Origin: Pleomorphomonas sp. NRK KF1 | Lineage (GTDB): Bacteria; Pseudomonadota; Alphaproteobacteria; Rhizobiales; Pleomorphomonadaceae | Direction: 5' to 3' | Length of the DNA stretch: 64,000 bases | NCBI RefSeq assembly: GCF_023721755.1 | Contig: NZ_JAMDLH010000001.1 | Span: 496,001-560,000 of the forward strand | Part shown: one piece after another, positions 1 to 7,779 of the stretch | Numbering within the stretch: the stretch's first letter is position 1 | Layout of the letters: each line of letters starts with the position of its first letter | Position numbers and translations under genes: made by a program | Notes under the pieces: generated by a model | Told to the model about the DNA's origin: nothing | The model's input: the letters and a program-made list of their open reading frames with translations, nothing else | The model's database searches: none

Positions 1-2
1 GA

Positions 3-389
3 ACCGCCTACGATCTCTACGATCGTCCGAACGGCACCTATGCCGCCAGCTTCTTTGCCGCCTGCAACAACCTGCCAGGTCTCGTCCGCAATGGGGCGGT
101 CGAAACGGCGATCGGCGTCCTCCCCCTGCGCGACCGCCTCCCAGATGGCGACCGCGTCGCCGTCTTGGTGCGTCCGTCGGCTATCGAAGCCGTTCCGGCC
201 TCCGAGGGCGAGCATCAGGCGTGCGAGGTGATGGCGCGACAGATGCGAGGTGAGACGGAGGCTCTTTGGATCTCCGTGCCCGGCCTCGATTCGCCGCTGG
301 AGATCCGCTCCACGCGCCGATTGCCGGCCGATGTGCGCCACGTCGCCATTCAGATGGCGCCGGAACAGGCCATGATCTTCAGGGTGTGA
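3..389 (+). CDS. Iron ABC transporter ATP-binding protein, C-terminal part (5' end outside window)
   Basis: An open frame runs in from the left edge and ends with TGA at 387-389, giving 128 residues. It starts with TAYDLYDRPNGTYAASFF, which resembles the linker after the nucleotide-binding domain of FbpC/PotA-type ATPases. The rest (VLPLRDRL, VLVRPSAIE, the C-terminal beta segments) fits a TOBE-like regulatory domain. Walker motifs lie outside the window. The next plus-strand genes are a ferric-binding protein and a two-domain permease, so this ATPase probably energises that iron importer, although the 383-base gap means it need not share their promoter. The ABC assignment is likely; the iron substrate comes from context. 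Confidence 0.72.
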   Translation, partial: TAYDLYDRPNGTYAASFFAACNNLPGLVRNGAVETAIGVLPLRDRLPDGDRVAVLVRPSAIEAVPASEGEHQACEVMARQMRGETEALWISVPGLDSPLEIRSTRRLPADVRHVAIQMAPEQAMIFRV

Positions 390-517
390 AACGCGCTACG
401 ATACCGCCCTGAGACGATAGAACAAGGACGATGCGCCCGGCGGCCCCGAGGCGGTCTTCACCGGTTGGGAGTTGCCACGCCCTCATCTCGAATGCCAAGA
501 AGAGTTGCTCCTTATAA

Positions 518-532
518 TAAGAATAATTCTAA
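518..532. promoter_or_regulatory. AT-rich dyad resembling an iron control element
   Basis: The segment TAAGAATAATTCTAA is a near-perfect dyad: AGAAT and ATTCT flank one central base. It lies in the 383-base gap (390-772) between the ATPase and the iron-binding-protein gene. The alphaproteobacterial Irr protein binds elements of the type TTTAGAA-N3-TTCTAAA, and this is similar but not identical. It is about 240 bases upstream of the next start codon, so it is either a distal site or chance in an AT-rich stretch. Apart from this and the dyad at 711-731 I see nothing else in the gap. Confidence 0.3.
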
Positions 533-710
533 TAAAGAGGATCGTTTTCTCTGCCGATTCATATCGAACGAGCTATCGGTTGAGATCCGGACATAGGTTG
601 GAAGGTTCCGTTGGCCCGGAAAAGCCGGGAAAAGCGCATTTCATCTGGCGAGTTACCCTACTTGAGAGCGACAGTTGTTAAGTGTCCTCAAAACGGCGTC
701 TCGATTAAAA

Positions 711-731
711 ACTTGACCACTATACTCAAGT
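711..731. promoter_or_regulatory. Candidate RirA (iron-responsive) operator, ACTTGA-N9-TCAAGT
   Basis: Two perfect 6-base arms, ACTTGA (711-716) and TCAAGT (726-731), are separated by exactly nine bases. This contains the TGA-N9-TCA core of the iron-responsive operator bound by the rhizobial iron repressor RirA. The site lies 41 bases upstream of the ATG of the iron-binding protein, and TATGAT (731-736) starting at its right arm could be a -10 element. Repressor binding there would block transcription when iron is sufficient. Two further TGA-N9-TCA dyads occur in the intergenic regions of the siderophore locus. Confidence 0.6.
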
Positions 732-772
732 ATGATTGCCTCCTCCCCGTTCGATACTGGGAGAAAAGAGCC

Positions 773-1783
773 ATGCGACAGATGCTCCTCGGCCTGACGG
801 CGCTCGCAACCTTCGCTGCAGTCGGTCAAGCCGCCGCCGACGTCAACATTTACACGACGCGCGAACCGGGGTTGATTCAGCCGCTCATCGATAGCTTCAC
901 CAAGACGACGGGCGTCACCGTCAACACTGTCTTTCTCAAAGACGGCCTTGCCGAACGCGTCGCGACCGAAGGCGAAAGCTCGCCGGCAGACATCCTGATG
1001 GCCGTCGATGCCGGCAATCTGGTCGACTTGGTCGAAAAGGGTGTGACCCAGCCGATCGATTCCCAGGTCCTCAAGGACGCGGTGCCGGCTCAGCTCCGCG
1101 ATGAGAACGATCATTGGTTCGGCCTCTCCTATCGCGCTCGCGTGATATATGCGGCCAAGGATCTCGACATCTCGACCTTCAACTACGAGGATCTGTCCGA
1201 TCCCAAGTGGAAGGGCAAGGTGTGCATCCGCTCCGGCCAGCACCCTTACAACACCGCTCTGTTCGCCAGCCATATCGTCCATCACGGCGCCGAGGCCACC
1301 GAAACCTGGCTTGCCGGTCTCAAGGCCAATCTCGCCCGCAAGGCGGCCGGCGGCGATCGCGACGGCGCCCGTGATATCCTCGGCGGCATCTGCGACGTCG
1401 CTGTCGCCAACTCCTACTATGTGGGGCTGATGCGGTCGGGCAAAGGCGGTGAAGAGCAAGTGAAATGGGGCGAGGCCATCAAGGTGATCCTGCCGACCTT
1501 CCGCGATGGCGGCACACAGGTGAACATCTCGGGCGCAGCCGTCGCCAAGCATGCTCCCAACAAGGACGATGCCGTGAAGTTCCTGGAGTATCTCGTCTCC
1601 GACGAGGCGCAGGAAATCTATGCCAAGGCCAACTACGAGTATCCCGTGAAGGCCGGCGTGGCCGCCGACCCGATCGTCGCCTCCTTCGGCGAACTGATTG
1701 TCGACAAGGCGTCCCTGAGCGAGATCGTCAAGCATCGCAAGACGGCCAGCGAGCTGGTCGACAAGGTTGGCTTCGACAGCTGA
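773..1783 (+). CDS. Periplasmic ferric-iron-binding protein (FbpA/FutA family)
   Basis: A 336-residue protein with a signal peptide (MRQMLLGLTALATFAAVGQAAA) followed by mature VNIYTTREPGL, the usual N-terminus of FbpA/FutA/AfuA ferric-binding proteins. The tandem tyrosines Tyr215-Tyr216 (NSYYVGL) match the pair that ligates Fe(III) in this family. The ATG at 773 is preferred over an upstream in-frame GTG at 611 because GGGAGAAAAG lies just upstream and it gives a clean signal peptide. The protein would deliver ferric iron in the periplasm to the permease encoded 43 bases downstream. A RirA-type dyad lies 41 bases upstream of the ATG, suggesting iron repression. Confidence 0.88.
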   Translation: MRQMLLGLTALATFAAVGQAAADVNIYTTREPGLIQPLIDSFTKTTGVTVNTVFLKDGLAERVATEGESSPADILMAVDAGNLVDLVEKGVTQPIDSQVLKDAVPAQLRDENDHWFGLSYRARVIYAAKDLDISTFNYEDLSDPKWKGKVCIRSGQHPYNTALFASHIVHHGAEATETWLAGLKANLARKAAGGDRDGARDILGGICDVAVANSYYVGLMRSGKGGEEQVKWGEAIKVILPTFRDGGTQVNISGAAVAKHAPNKDDAVKFLEYLVSDEAQEIYAKANYEYPVKAGVAADPIVASFGELIVDKASLSEIVKHRKTASELVDKVGFDS

Positions 1784-1790
1784 TTGGAGC

Positions 1791-1816
1791 GGGCGGGACG
1801 TATGTGCGTTCCGCCC
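1791..1816 (+). terminator. Hairpin between iron-binding protein and permease genes
   Basis: GGGCGGGACG (1791-1800) pairs with CGTTCCGCCC (1807-1816), giving 10 base pairs with one G-U and the loop TATGTG. It sits in the 43-base gap between the binding-protein stop and the permease start. No U-tract follows, so it is more likely a 3'-end stabiliser or partial attenuator that keeps binding protein in excess over permease than a full terminator. Confidence 0.5.
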
Positions 1817-1826
1817 TGCCCTTACA

Positions 1827-3491
1827 ATGAGCGCTCTCGCAGAAACATCACTATCCGAAGCCATCCCGCGCCGCGCGTGGACGGGTTGGCATGTCGCGGC
1901 CGGACTGACGGCCTTTCTTGCCCTGCTGCCGGTACTTACGCTCACTGCCGAAGCGACACGCGGCTCGGCTGGGCTGTGGTCGCATCTCGCCGGCACGGTC
2001 CTGCTCTCGGCCCTAGCCGACACCATGACGCTGCTTATCGGCGTTGGCCTGATCGCCGGCTGCCTGGGCGTGTCGCTCGCCTGGCTTGTCACGGCTTACG
2101 ATTTTCCGGGTCGTCGCCTGCTCGAATGGTCGCTTCTGCTGCCACTGGCCGTGCCGACATACATCGTCGCCTACGCTTATCTCGACATCCTGCATCCGAT
2201 CGGTGCGGTTCAGGGCGCGATCCGCTGGAGCCTCGGTTACGCCGGCCCGCGCGACTTCCGACTGCCCGATGTCCGCTCGCTCACCGGCTGCGTGCTGCTC
2301 TTGTCGCTGGTGCTCTATCCCTACGTCTACCTGACGACGCGGGCGATGTTTCTGACGCAGTCGGCCAATCTTTGCGATGCGGCGCGCACCCTCGGCATGC
2401 CGCGCCGCCAGTTGTTCCGGCGCGTCGCCTTGCCGCTCGCCCGCCCGGCCATCGCTGTCGGTGTCAGTCTGGCTCTGATGGAGGCGCTTAATGATGTTGG
2501 CGCCTCGGAGTTTCTGGGTGTTCGCACGCTGACGGTGTCGATCTACACGACCTGGATTACCCGAAGCGATCTTGCGGGAGCTGCGCAGATCGCGCTTCTT
2601 CTCCTCGTCATCGTCGTGGCTCTCGTCTCGTTCGAGCGTTGGGCGCGGCATCGGCAAGGCTATGCAGCGGGCGCACGCAGTCGCCCGATGGCGCCCGTCG
2701 AGTATCGAGGCTTTCGAGGGGCTGGGCTTTTGGTGCTCGGTTCGCTGCCTGTGTGTCTCGGGTTTGCCGTGCCTGCCGGTTATCTCGCTGTAGAGGCTTT
2801 CAAGCGCTGGCAGTTCGCCGGTCTGTCGCCGCGCCTTGTCGATGAAGCGCTGAACACCATTCTCTATGCAGGCGGCGCAACGGTGCTGACCCTCGTCGCT
2901 GGCGTCACGGCTGCTTTTGCATTGCGCCTTTCGTCGGGGCGGCTATCTCCCCTGTTCTACCGTCTGTCGACGATCGGCTATGCGATGCCGGGTACGGTGG
3001 TCGCCATCGGCGTGCTGCTCGTCGTGGCCCCATTCGATCGCTTCATCGACGGTACGGCGAAGCAATGGTTCGGCGTTTCCACCGGCCTGCTCTTCATCGG
3101 GTCGGGCGCGGCGCTGGTCTACGCCTACGCCGTCCGATTCCTGGCCATCACGGCTGGCAGCGCCGACGCCGGACTTGCCCGCGTGCCGCGGTCTCTCGAT
3201 GACGCCGCCCGCACGCTCGGTTGTACCGCCGGTGGCGCGTTGCGCGCCGTGCATCTGCCACTGACACGCACCTCGCTCTCCGCCGGAGCGCTGCTGGTCT
3301 TCGTCGACTGCGTCAAGGAGCTGCCAGCGACCCTGCTGTTGCGCCCACTCAACTTCGAGACCTTCGCCACTCATCTTTACGGCGAAGCTGCGCGCGGCAC
3401 CTACGAAGAAGCCTCGATCGCCGCGCTGGCCATCGTCGCCGTCGGCATATTGCCTGTCGTCGTGCTGTCGAGGATCGGGCGAGGAGCCTGA
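1827..3491 (+). CDS. Ferric-iron ABC transporter permease, fused two-domain (FbpB type)
   Basis: A 554-residue inner-membrane protein made of two homologous permease halves, the usual layout of FbpB/SfuB iron permeases. Each half carries an EAA-type loop that contacts the ATPase: DAARTLGMPRRQLFRRVALPL around residues 190-210 and DDAARTLGCTAGGALRAVHLPL near residue 460. Many hydrophobic segments are visible (e.g. LLLPLAVPTYIVAYAYL). The ATG at 1827 (MSALAETS) is chosen; an in-frame ATG at 1767 lies inside the upstream gene. With the binding protein and an ATPase it completes a ferric-iron importer. Confidence 0.88.
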   Translation: MSALAETSLSEAIPRRAWTGWHVAAGLTAFLALLPVLTLTAEATRGSAGLWSHLAGTVLLSALADTMTLLIGVGLIAGCLGVSLAWLVTAYDFPGRRLLEWSLLLPLAVPTYIVAYAYLDILHPIGAVQGAIRWSLGYAGPRDFRLPDVRSLTGCVLLLSLVLYPYVYLTTRAMFLTQSANLCDAARTLGMPRRQLFRRVALPLARPAIAVGVSLALMEALNDVGASEFLGVRTLTVSIYTTWITRSDLAGAAQIALLLLVIVVALVSFERWARHRQGYAAGARSRPMAPVEYRGFRGAGLLVLGSLPVCLGFAVPAGYLAVEAFKRWQFAGLSPRLVDEALNTILYAGGATVLTLVAGVTAAFALRLSSGRLSPLFYRLSTIGYAMPGTVVAIGVLLVVAPFDRFIDGTAKQWFGVSTGLLFIGSGAALVYAYAVRFLAITAGSADAGLARVPRSLDDAARTLGCTAGGALRAVHLPLTRTSLSAGALLVFVDCVKELPATLLLRPLNFETFATHLYGEAARGTYEEASIAALAIVAVGILPVVVLSRIGRGA

Positions 3492-3530
3492 AACAGGTTG
3501 GCATCACCACTCCGTTGCCGCGGAACCGAG

Positions 3531-4358
3531 CTATCCACGATTAATGGGGCTCGCGCCCGTTGCCAACGCGTGGTGCCGGCCGATCGGCAACATGAAGGGC
3601 TTGCCGGAGATCGGGTCGGCGATGATCCGACTTTCCAGGCCGAAGACCTGACGAACGTTGCGCTCGGTCAAGACATCCGACGGTGAGCCGGCAGCGTGGA
3701 GCCGCCCCTTGCACATGGCAACGAGGTGATCGGCATAGCGGGCCGCAAGGTTCAGGTCGTGCAATACCATGACGATGGTGGTGCCGCGCGCCCGATTGAG
3801 ATCGGTCAGGAGATCCAGAACCTCCAACTGGTGGCTGATGTCGAGGAAGGTGGTCGGCTCATCGAGCAGCAGAAGGTCGGTCTGCTGTGCGAGCGCCATG
3901 GCGATCCAGACGCGCTGCCGCTGCCCGCCTGACAACTCGTCGACGGGGCGTTCCGCGAGCTCGACGGTGCGGGTGGTCTCGAGCGCCGCGGCGACGGCTT
4001 CGTCATCGAGACGCGTCCAACGCGAGAACACGCCCTGATGGGGATGTCGTCCACGGCTGACGAGATCGGCAACGGTGATTCCCTCCGGGGCGATCGGCGA
4101 TTGCGGCAGCAGCCCAAGCATCCTCGCGAGCGCGCGCGTCGGAAGCTCGTGGATGGATTTGCCATCAAGCAGGACGCACCCTTCCCGTGGGACGAGCAGC
4201 CTGGACATGGTGCGCAGCAACGTGGACTTGCCGCAGGCGTTGGCTCCGACGATAGCCGTTATCCGACTCGATGGCACCACGAGGTCGAGGTTTTCGAGTA
4301 CGAGGTTCTCGCCGTAACCTGCTGTCAGGGCCTGAGCGGAAAGAGAATGCGCGGTCAT
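3531..4358 (-). CDS. Iron-siderophore ABC transporter ATP-binding protein (FecE/FhuC family)
   Basis: A 275-residue ATPase with Walker A GANACGKST, signature [15 protein letters not shown], Walker B LLLLDEPTTFLD and H-loop VLHDLN, in the order and length usual for FecE/FhuC/FepC. It powers uptake of an iron-siderophore complex or haem-type ligand through the two adjacent FecCD permeases. Its ATG overlaps the upstream permease stop by four bases (ATGA), so translation is probably coupled. It is the last gene of a four-gene minus-strand operon: binding protein, permease, permease, ATPase. Confidence 0.9.
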   Translation of the reverse strand: MTAHSLSAQALTAGYGENLVLENLDLVVPSSRITAIVGANACGKSTLLRTMSRLLVPREGCVLLDGKSIHELPTRALARMLGLLPQSPIAPEGITVADLVSRGRHPHQGVFSRWTRLDDEAVAAALETTRTVELAERPVDELSGGQRQRVWIAMALAQQTDLLLLDEPTTFLDISHQLEVLDLLTDLNRARGTTIVMVLHDLNLAARYADHLVAMCKGRLHAAGSPSDVLTERNVRQVFGLESRIIADPISGKPFMLPIGRHHALATGASPINRG

Positions 4359-5395
4359 GCCGAGCCTCCGGTTCGGTTGGTCCGAGCAACCAGATAGAGG
4401 AGATAGGGCGCGCCCAATGCTCCGGTGACCACACCCACCGGATAGCGGCTGGGCAGGAGGAACTGTCCGCAGTAGTCGCCGGCAAGAACAAGTATCGCGC
4501 CAACGAGTGCAGAGGGTATGAGCAAGGAGCCCTGGTTGCCGACAAGCCGGGCAGCGATCGGCCCGGAGAGGAAGGCGACGAAAGCGATTGGCCCAGTCAG
4601 CGCCGTGGCAAGGGCGATCAGGCCGACCGCGGTGACGACGACTATGATCCGAATTCGGGCAACGTCGACGCCAAGCGCCGCCGCCATGTCGTCGCCGAGT
4701 CGTAGCGCCTCGAGGTCGCGAGCACGGCTGAGCAACAACCCGCCAAATATGGTGAGGCCGGCCAGAAGCGGTAACGCTTGCCCGATCTCGGCCCCGTTGA
4801 CGCTGCCTACCAGCCAGCGCATCGCCTCTTGCAGGTTCCAGGCCGGCGCTCGCGCCAGAACATAGGCGATCATGCTTTCCAGCATCGCCGACACCCCTAT
4901 GCCGATCAGGGTGAGCCGCGTTCCCGCCACGCCGTTCCGGAAGGACAATCCGTAGACGAAAATGGCCACGCCCAAGCCGGCAGCGACGGCGAAGATCGAG
5001 ACAAGCAAGCCGCTCAGCGACAACACGACAATGGCAAAGACCGCCGCCGCGCTGGCACCCGAACTGATGCCGATGATGTCCGGGCTGGCCAACGGGTTAC
5101 GCAACATGGTCTGGAAGGAGACCCCGCCGAGGCCGAAGCTCAACCCGGCGAGGACGGACAGCACGGCACGCGGCAAGCGCAGCTCGCCGACGGCAAAGGA
5201 TGCGCCCGGTACATCCTCGCCAATCAATACGCGAAATACGTCTCCGGGTGGAACATACGACTGGCCGAGTATCAGCGTCAGCGCGAACAGGGCGATCGTC
5301 AGCGCCAAAAGACCGGTGATGACGATATTGCGTCGGTGCGCGCGGCTTCGGCGATCGTCGGCGATGGAGCAGAGGGCGGACGAAAAGCTGGTCAC
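4355..5395 (-). CDS. Iron-siderophore ABC transporter permease (FecCD family), second subunit
   Basis: A 346-residue multi-spanning protein of the FecCD family. Typical stretches are GELRLPRAVLSVLAGLSFGLGGVSFQTMLRNPLASPDIIGISSGA near residues 70-115 and TGPIAFVAFLSGPIARRLVG-like sequence (here PIAARLVG) near residues 265-285. About ten membrane segments are expected for the family. It should pair with the permease encoded just upstream to form the membrane channel. Both ends overlap neighbouring genes by the four bases ATGA, so the operon is tightly coupled. Confidence 0.9.
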   Translation of the reverse strand: MTSFSSALCSIADDRRSRAHRRNIVITGLLALTIALFALTLILGQSYVPPGDVFRVLIGEDVPGASFAVGELRLPRAVLSVLAGLSFGLGGVSFQTMLRNPLASPDIIGISSGASAAAVFAIVVLSLSGLLVSIFAVAAGLGVAIFVYGLSFRNGVAGTRLTLIGIGVSAMLESMIAYVLARAPAWNLQEAMRWLVGSVNGAEIGQALPLLAGLTIFGGLLLSRARDLEALRLGDDMAAALGVDVARIRIIVVVTAVGLIALATALTGPIAFVAFLSGPIAARLVGNQGSLLIPSALVGAILVLAGDYCGQFLLPSRYPVGVVTGALGAPYLLYLVARTNRTGGSA

Positions 5396-6435
5396 AGGTC
5401 ACGCACCCGCTGGCGTCTGACGATCCAGATGAAGAAGGGCGCACCGACGAAGGCTGTGACGATCCCGACCTCAAGTTCGGATGGTCGAGCCGCGATGCGG
5501 CCGATAATGTCGCCGGCGAGCAGCAGTCCTCCGCCAACTAGCGAGGAGAATGGTAACAGCCAACGATGATCGACGCCGACGAGCAACCGGCAGACATGCG
5601 GCACGACCAGCCCCACGAAGCCGATCGGTCCACATATCGCCGTCGTAGCACCGCAAAGCAGAACCGCTGCGAACGAGGCGATGCCCCGTGCCAGCGCGAC
5701 GCGCTCGCCAAGGCCTGCCGCGAGGTCGTCGCCCAACGCCAGGGAATTCAGTTTGCGAGCCGATCCAAGGCTGAGGATCAGGCCGGCCGAGAGGAAGGGA
5801 GCGACTTCGGCAAGGCGTTCGAATGTGGCGCCACCGACGCCACCCACTTGCCACGACCGGATGCCGCCGGCGATATCCCCACGCGGCAACACCACGGCAA
5901 TCACCAGCGAGGCGAAGGCTATAGATGTCGCTGCCCCAGCCAGCGTCAGCTTGAGCGGTGTCGCGCCACCGCGCCCGAACGATCCTACAGTATAGACCAA
6001 GGCAGCCGTGCAGCCGGCGCCCAGAATGGCTGTCCAGATGTAGGCTTGCGCCGAAGTCATGCCGAACCAGGCGACCCCGATGACCACGGCGAGGGCTGCC
6101 CCCGTGTTGACGCCGAGAATGCCGGGATCGGCGAGCGGGTTGCGTGTCACGCCTTGCATGACGGCGCCGGAAAGTCCCAACGCCGCCCCGGCGAACAGGG
6201 CGAGCAGAGTGCGTGGGATGCGCATGGCCACGGCCGCCTCGCCGATGCTGTCGACGTGACCGCCGATGGCGGAAAGCACGTCGCTCCAAGTGACGTCGCG
6301 GCTCCCTATGAGGAGCGACAGAGTGCAAAGCACGACAACGGCAAAGATTGTCAGGGGCAGCCAGATGGAGCGACTGCCGCCGGGGCGTCCGCAATAGGGA
6401 GGAGCAATGAAAGATGTGAGCTTCGCTGGAGTCAT
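5392..6435 (-). CDS. Iron-siderophore ABC transporter permease (FecCD family), first subunit
   Basis: A 347-residue FecCD permease with AMRIPRTLLALFAGAALGLSGAVMQGVTRNPLADPGILGVNTGAALAVV and GPIGFVGLVVPHVCRLLVG, both hallmarks of the family. The ATG at 6435 (MTPAKLTSF) is chosen because it overlaps the binding-protein stop as ATGA; a longer in-frame reading to 6975 lies wholly inside that upstream gene. It forms a heterodimeric channel with the next permease for transport of a siderophore delivered by the periplasmic protein. Confidence 0.88.
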   Translation of the reverse strand: MTPAKLTSFIAPPYCGRPGGSRSIWLPLTIFAVVVLCTLSLLIGSRDVTWSDVLSAIGGHVDSIGEAAVAMRIPRTLLALFAGAALGLSGAVMQGVTRNPLADPGILGVNTGAALAVVIGVAWFGMTSAQAYIWTAILGAGCTAALVYTVGSFGRGGATPLKLTLAGAATSIAFASLVIAVVLPRGDIAGGIRSWQVGGVGGATFERLAEVAPFLSAGLILSLGSARKLNSLALGDDLAAGLGERVALARGIASFAAVLLCGATTAICGPIGFVGLVVPHVCRLLVGVDHRWLLPFSSLVGGGLLLAGDIIGRIAARPSELEVGIVTAFVGAPFFIWIVRRQRVRDL

Positions 6436-7418
6436 TTGGCTTTCCTGGCTGCCTCGGCAAGAAGCGCCAAATAGTCCCTCAGAACCCAGGAGATCGACAG
6501 TGGTGTCGGGTTGGCCGCCGTACCCACCGGATCCCGACCGAGCGTGACGATAGCATCGTGAGTGACGGCCGGCATGCGTGCCAGAAGCGGATTGGCCTTC
6601 ATCGCGTCGATAAGCGCGCGGTCGCCGTAGGTCACGACGATATCGACATCGTCGAACGCGTCGACGCGCTCGGCGCTGATCGATCCGGAGAAGCCGCCGT
6701 CGTGGGACGCCTGGGTGACGCTGGATGGCATTGCCAGTCCCAGATCCTTGAAGAACCGCACTCGGGTGTCCTGCAGGGTGTAGAAGTTGACGAGACTGAG
6801 ATCGCTGGCATCGAGATGGGTCACGAACATCGCCGACCTTCCCATGATCTCCGGATATCTCTCCAGTTCCGATGCGATGTCCGTTTCGATTCGGGTAATC
6901 AGCCTCTCGCCATCTTCTGCCATGCCCAGACCGGCACTGTTGAGGCGGATCATCTCGCGCCAGTCCGTCGACCACGGCGCCTCGGGATAGGCAACCACCG
7001 GTGCAATGCGGCTCAACATGTCATAGTCCGACTGGCTTAGTCCGGAATAGGCAGCGAGGATCACGTCTGGCTGGGTAGCGGCGACCGCCTCGAAGTCGAT
7101 GCCGTCACCCTCGTCGAAAAGTACGGGTTTCTGGGCGCCAAGCTCGGATAACCTCTCGGCAACCCAGGGCAACAAACCATCATCGTCGTCGTCGCCGAAG
7201 TTGGCTGCGGCGAAACCGACCGGCACGACACCGAGGGCAAGCGGCACCTCGTGATTGGCCCAGGCGACAGTCGCCACGCGTCGTGGCTTCTCCGAAATGA
7301 GCGTCGCGCCAAGCGCATGCCTGATGGTGATCGGGTAGGCCTCGCCGGCCTGCCCGACCTCGCCGCTAAGCAGGAAGATCGCAACGAACGGCGCGAAGAA
7401 ACGAAACGAGCGTGGCAT
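6432..7418 (-). CDS. Periplasmic iron-siderophore-binding protein (FecB/FhuD family)
   Basis: A 328-residue protein from the ATG at 7418, which has GGAG seven bases upstream and starts directly with a signal peptide (MPRSFRFFAPFVAIFLLSGEVGQAGEA). Another ATG at 7445 is possible but its GGGAG is 15 bases away. The mature part has the class III binding-protein pattern: ITIRHALG, RRVATVAWANHEVPLALGVVPVGFA, QPDVILAAYSGLSQSDYDMLSRIAPVVAYP. It captures the ferric siderophore brought in by the TonB-dependent receptor encoded divergently. It is the first gene of the minus-strand transport operon. Confidence 0.87.
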   Translation of the reverse strand: MPRSFRFFAPFVAIFLLSGEVGQAGEAYPITIRHALGATLISEKPRRVATVAWANHEVPLALGVVPVGFAAANFGDDDDDGLLPWVAERLSELGAQKPVLFDEGDGIDFEAVAATQPDVILAAYSGLSQSDYDMLSRIAPVVAYPEAPWSTDWREMIRLNSAGLGMAEDGERLITRIETDIASELERYPEIMGRSAMFVTHLDASDLSLVNFYTLQDTRVRFFKDLGLAMPSSVTQASHDGGFSGSISAERVDAFDDVDIVVTYGDRALIDAMKANPLLARMPAVTHDAIVTLGRDPVGTAANPTPLSISWVLRDYLALLAEAARKAK

Positions 7419-7500
7419 CCGGCCACTCCATGACGATTGGAACATCGTTCGGAAAGCGAACTCCCACTTTTCGGTTCGATGCTCTGGAAAGGGGTTAAGT

Positions 7501-7515
7501 TGAAATCAGTTTTCA
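7501..7515. promoter_or_regulatory. Candidate RirA operator in the divergent siderophore promoter region
   Basis: TGAAA-TCAGT-TTTCA has perfect 5-base arms and contains TGA-N9-TCA, preceded by T as in the dyad at 711-731. It lies in the 361-base gap between the divergent binding-protein operon (minus) and the TonB-dependent receptor (plus). A repressor bound there could control both directions by iron. The rest of the gap has no other clear signal. Confidence 0.5.
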
Positions 7516-7779
7516 GCTTCACAAGCTCCGGTCAAGCACGTTTCGGGCGTTCCAGCAGGTGCGGATCGAAGTTTCCGGGGAATCCTACAAAACCCGGAAA
7601 ACCTACAATACCAGAGAAAATCCATCAGGTTAGATGATCCTGGCAGGTGCCGGGCAACACCGATGGACGAGCCGTGGCCGAGCGCGGCCCCCGACCAGAC
7701 GGTCGTCGATGTCCTCGACACCCCAACGAGCCTTTTGAGCCGGCTTCCGGCGCACGAAACTGAATTTCGGGGATCGACC

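Noticed and set aside
653-2092. A 479-residue open frame on the minus strand opposite the ferric-binding gene.
   Set aside because: It is antisense to a gene with a clear signal peptide and family motifs, is Arg/Ala/Gly-rich and has no recognisable domain; typical of high-GC shadow frames.
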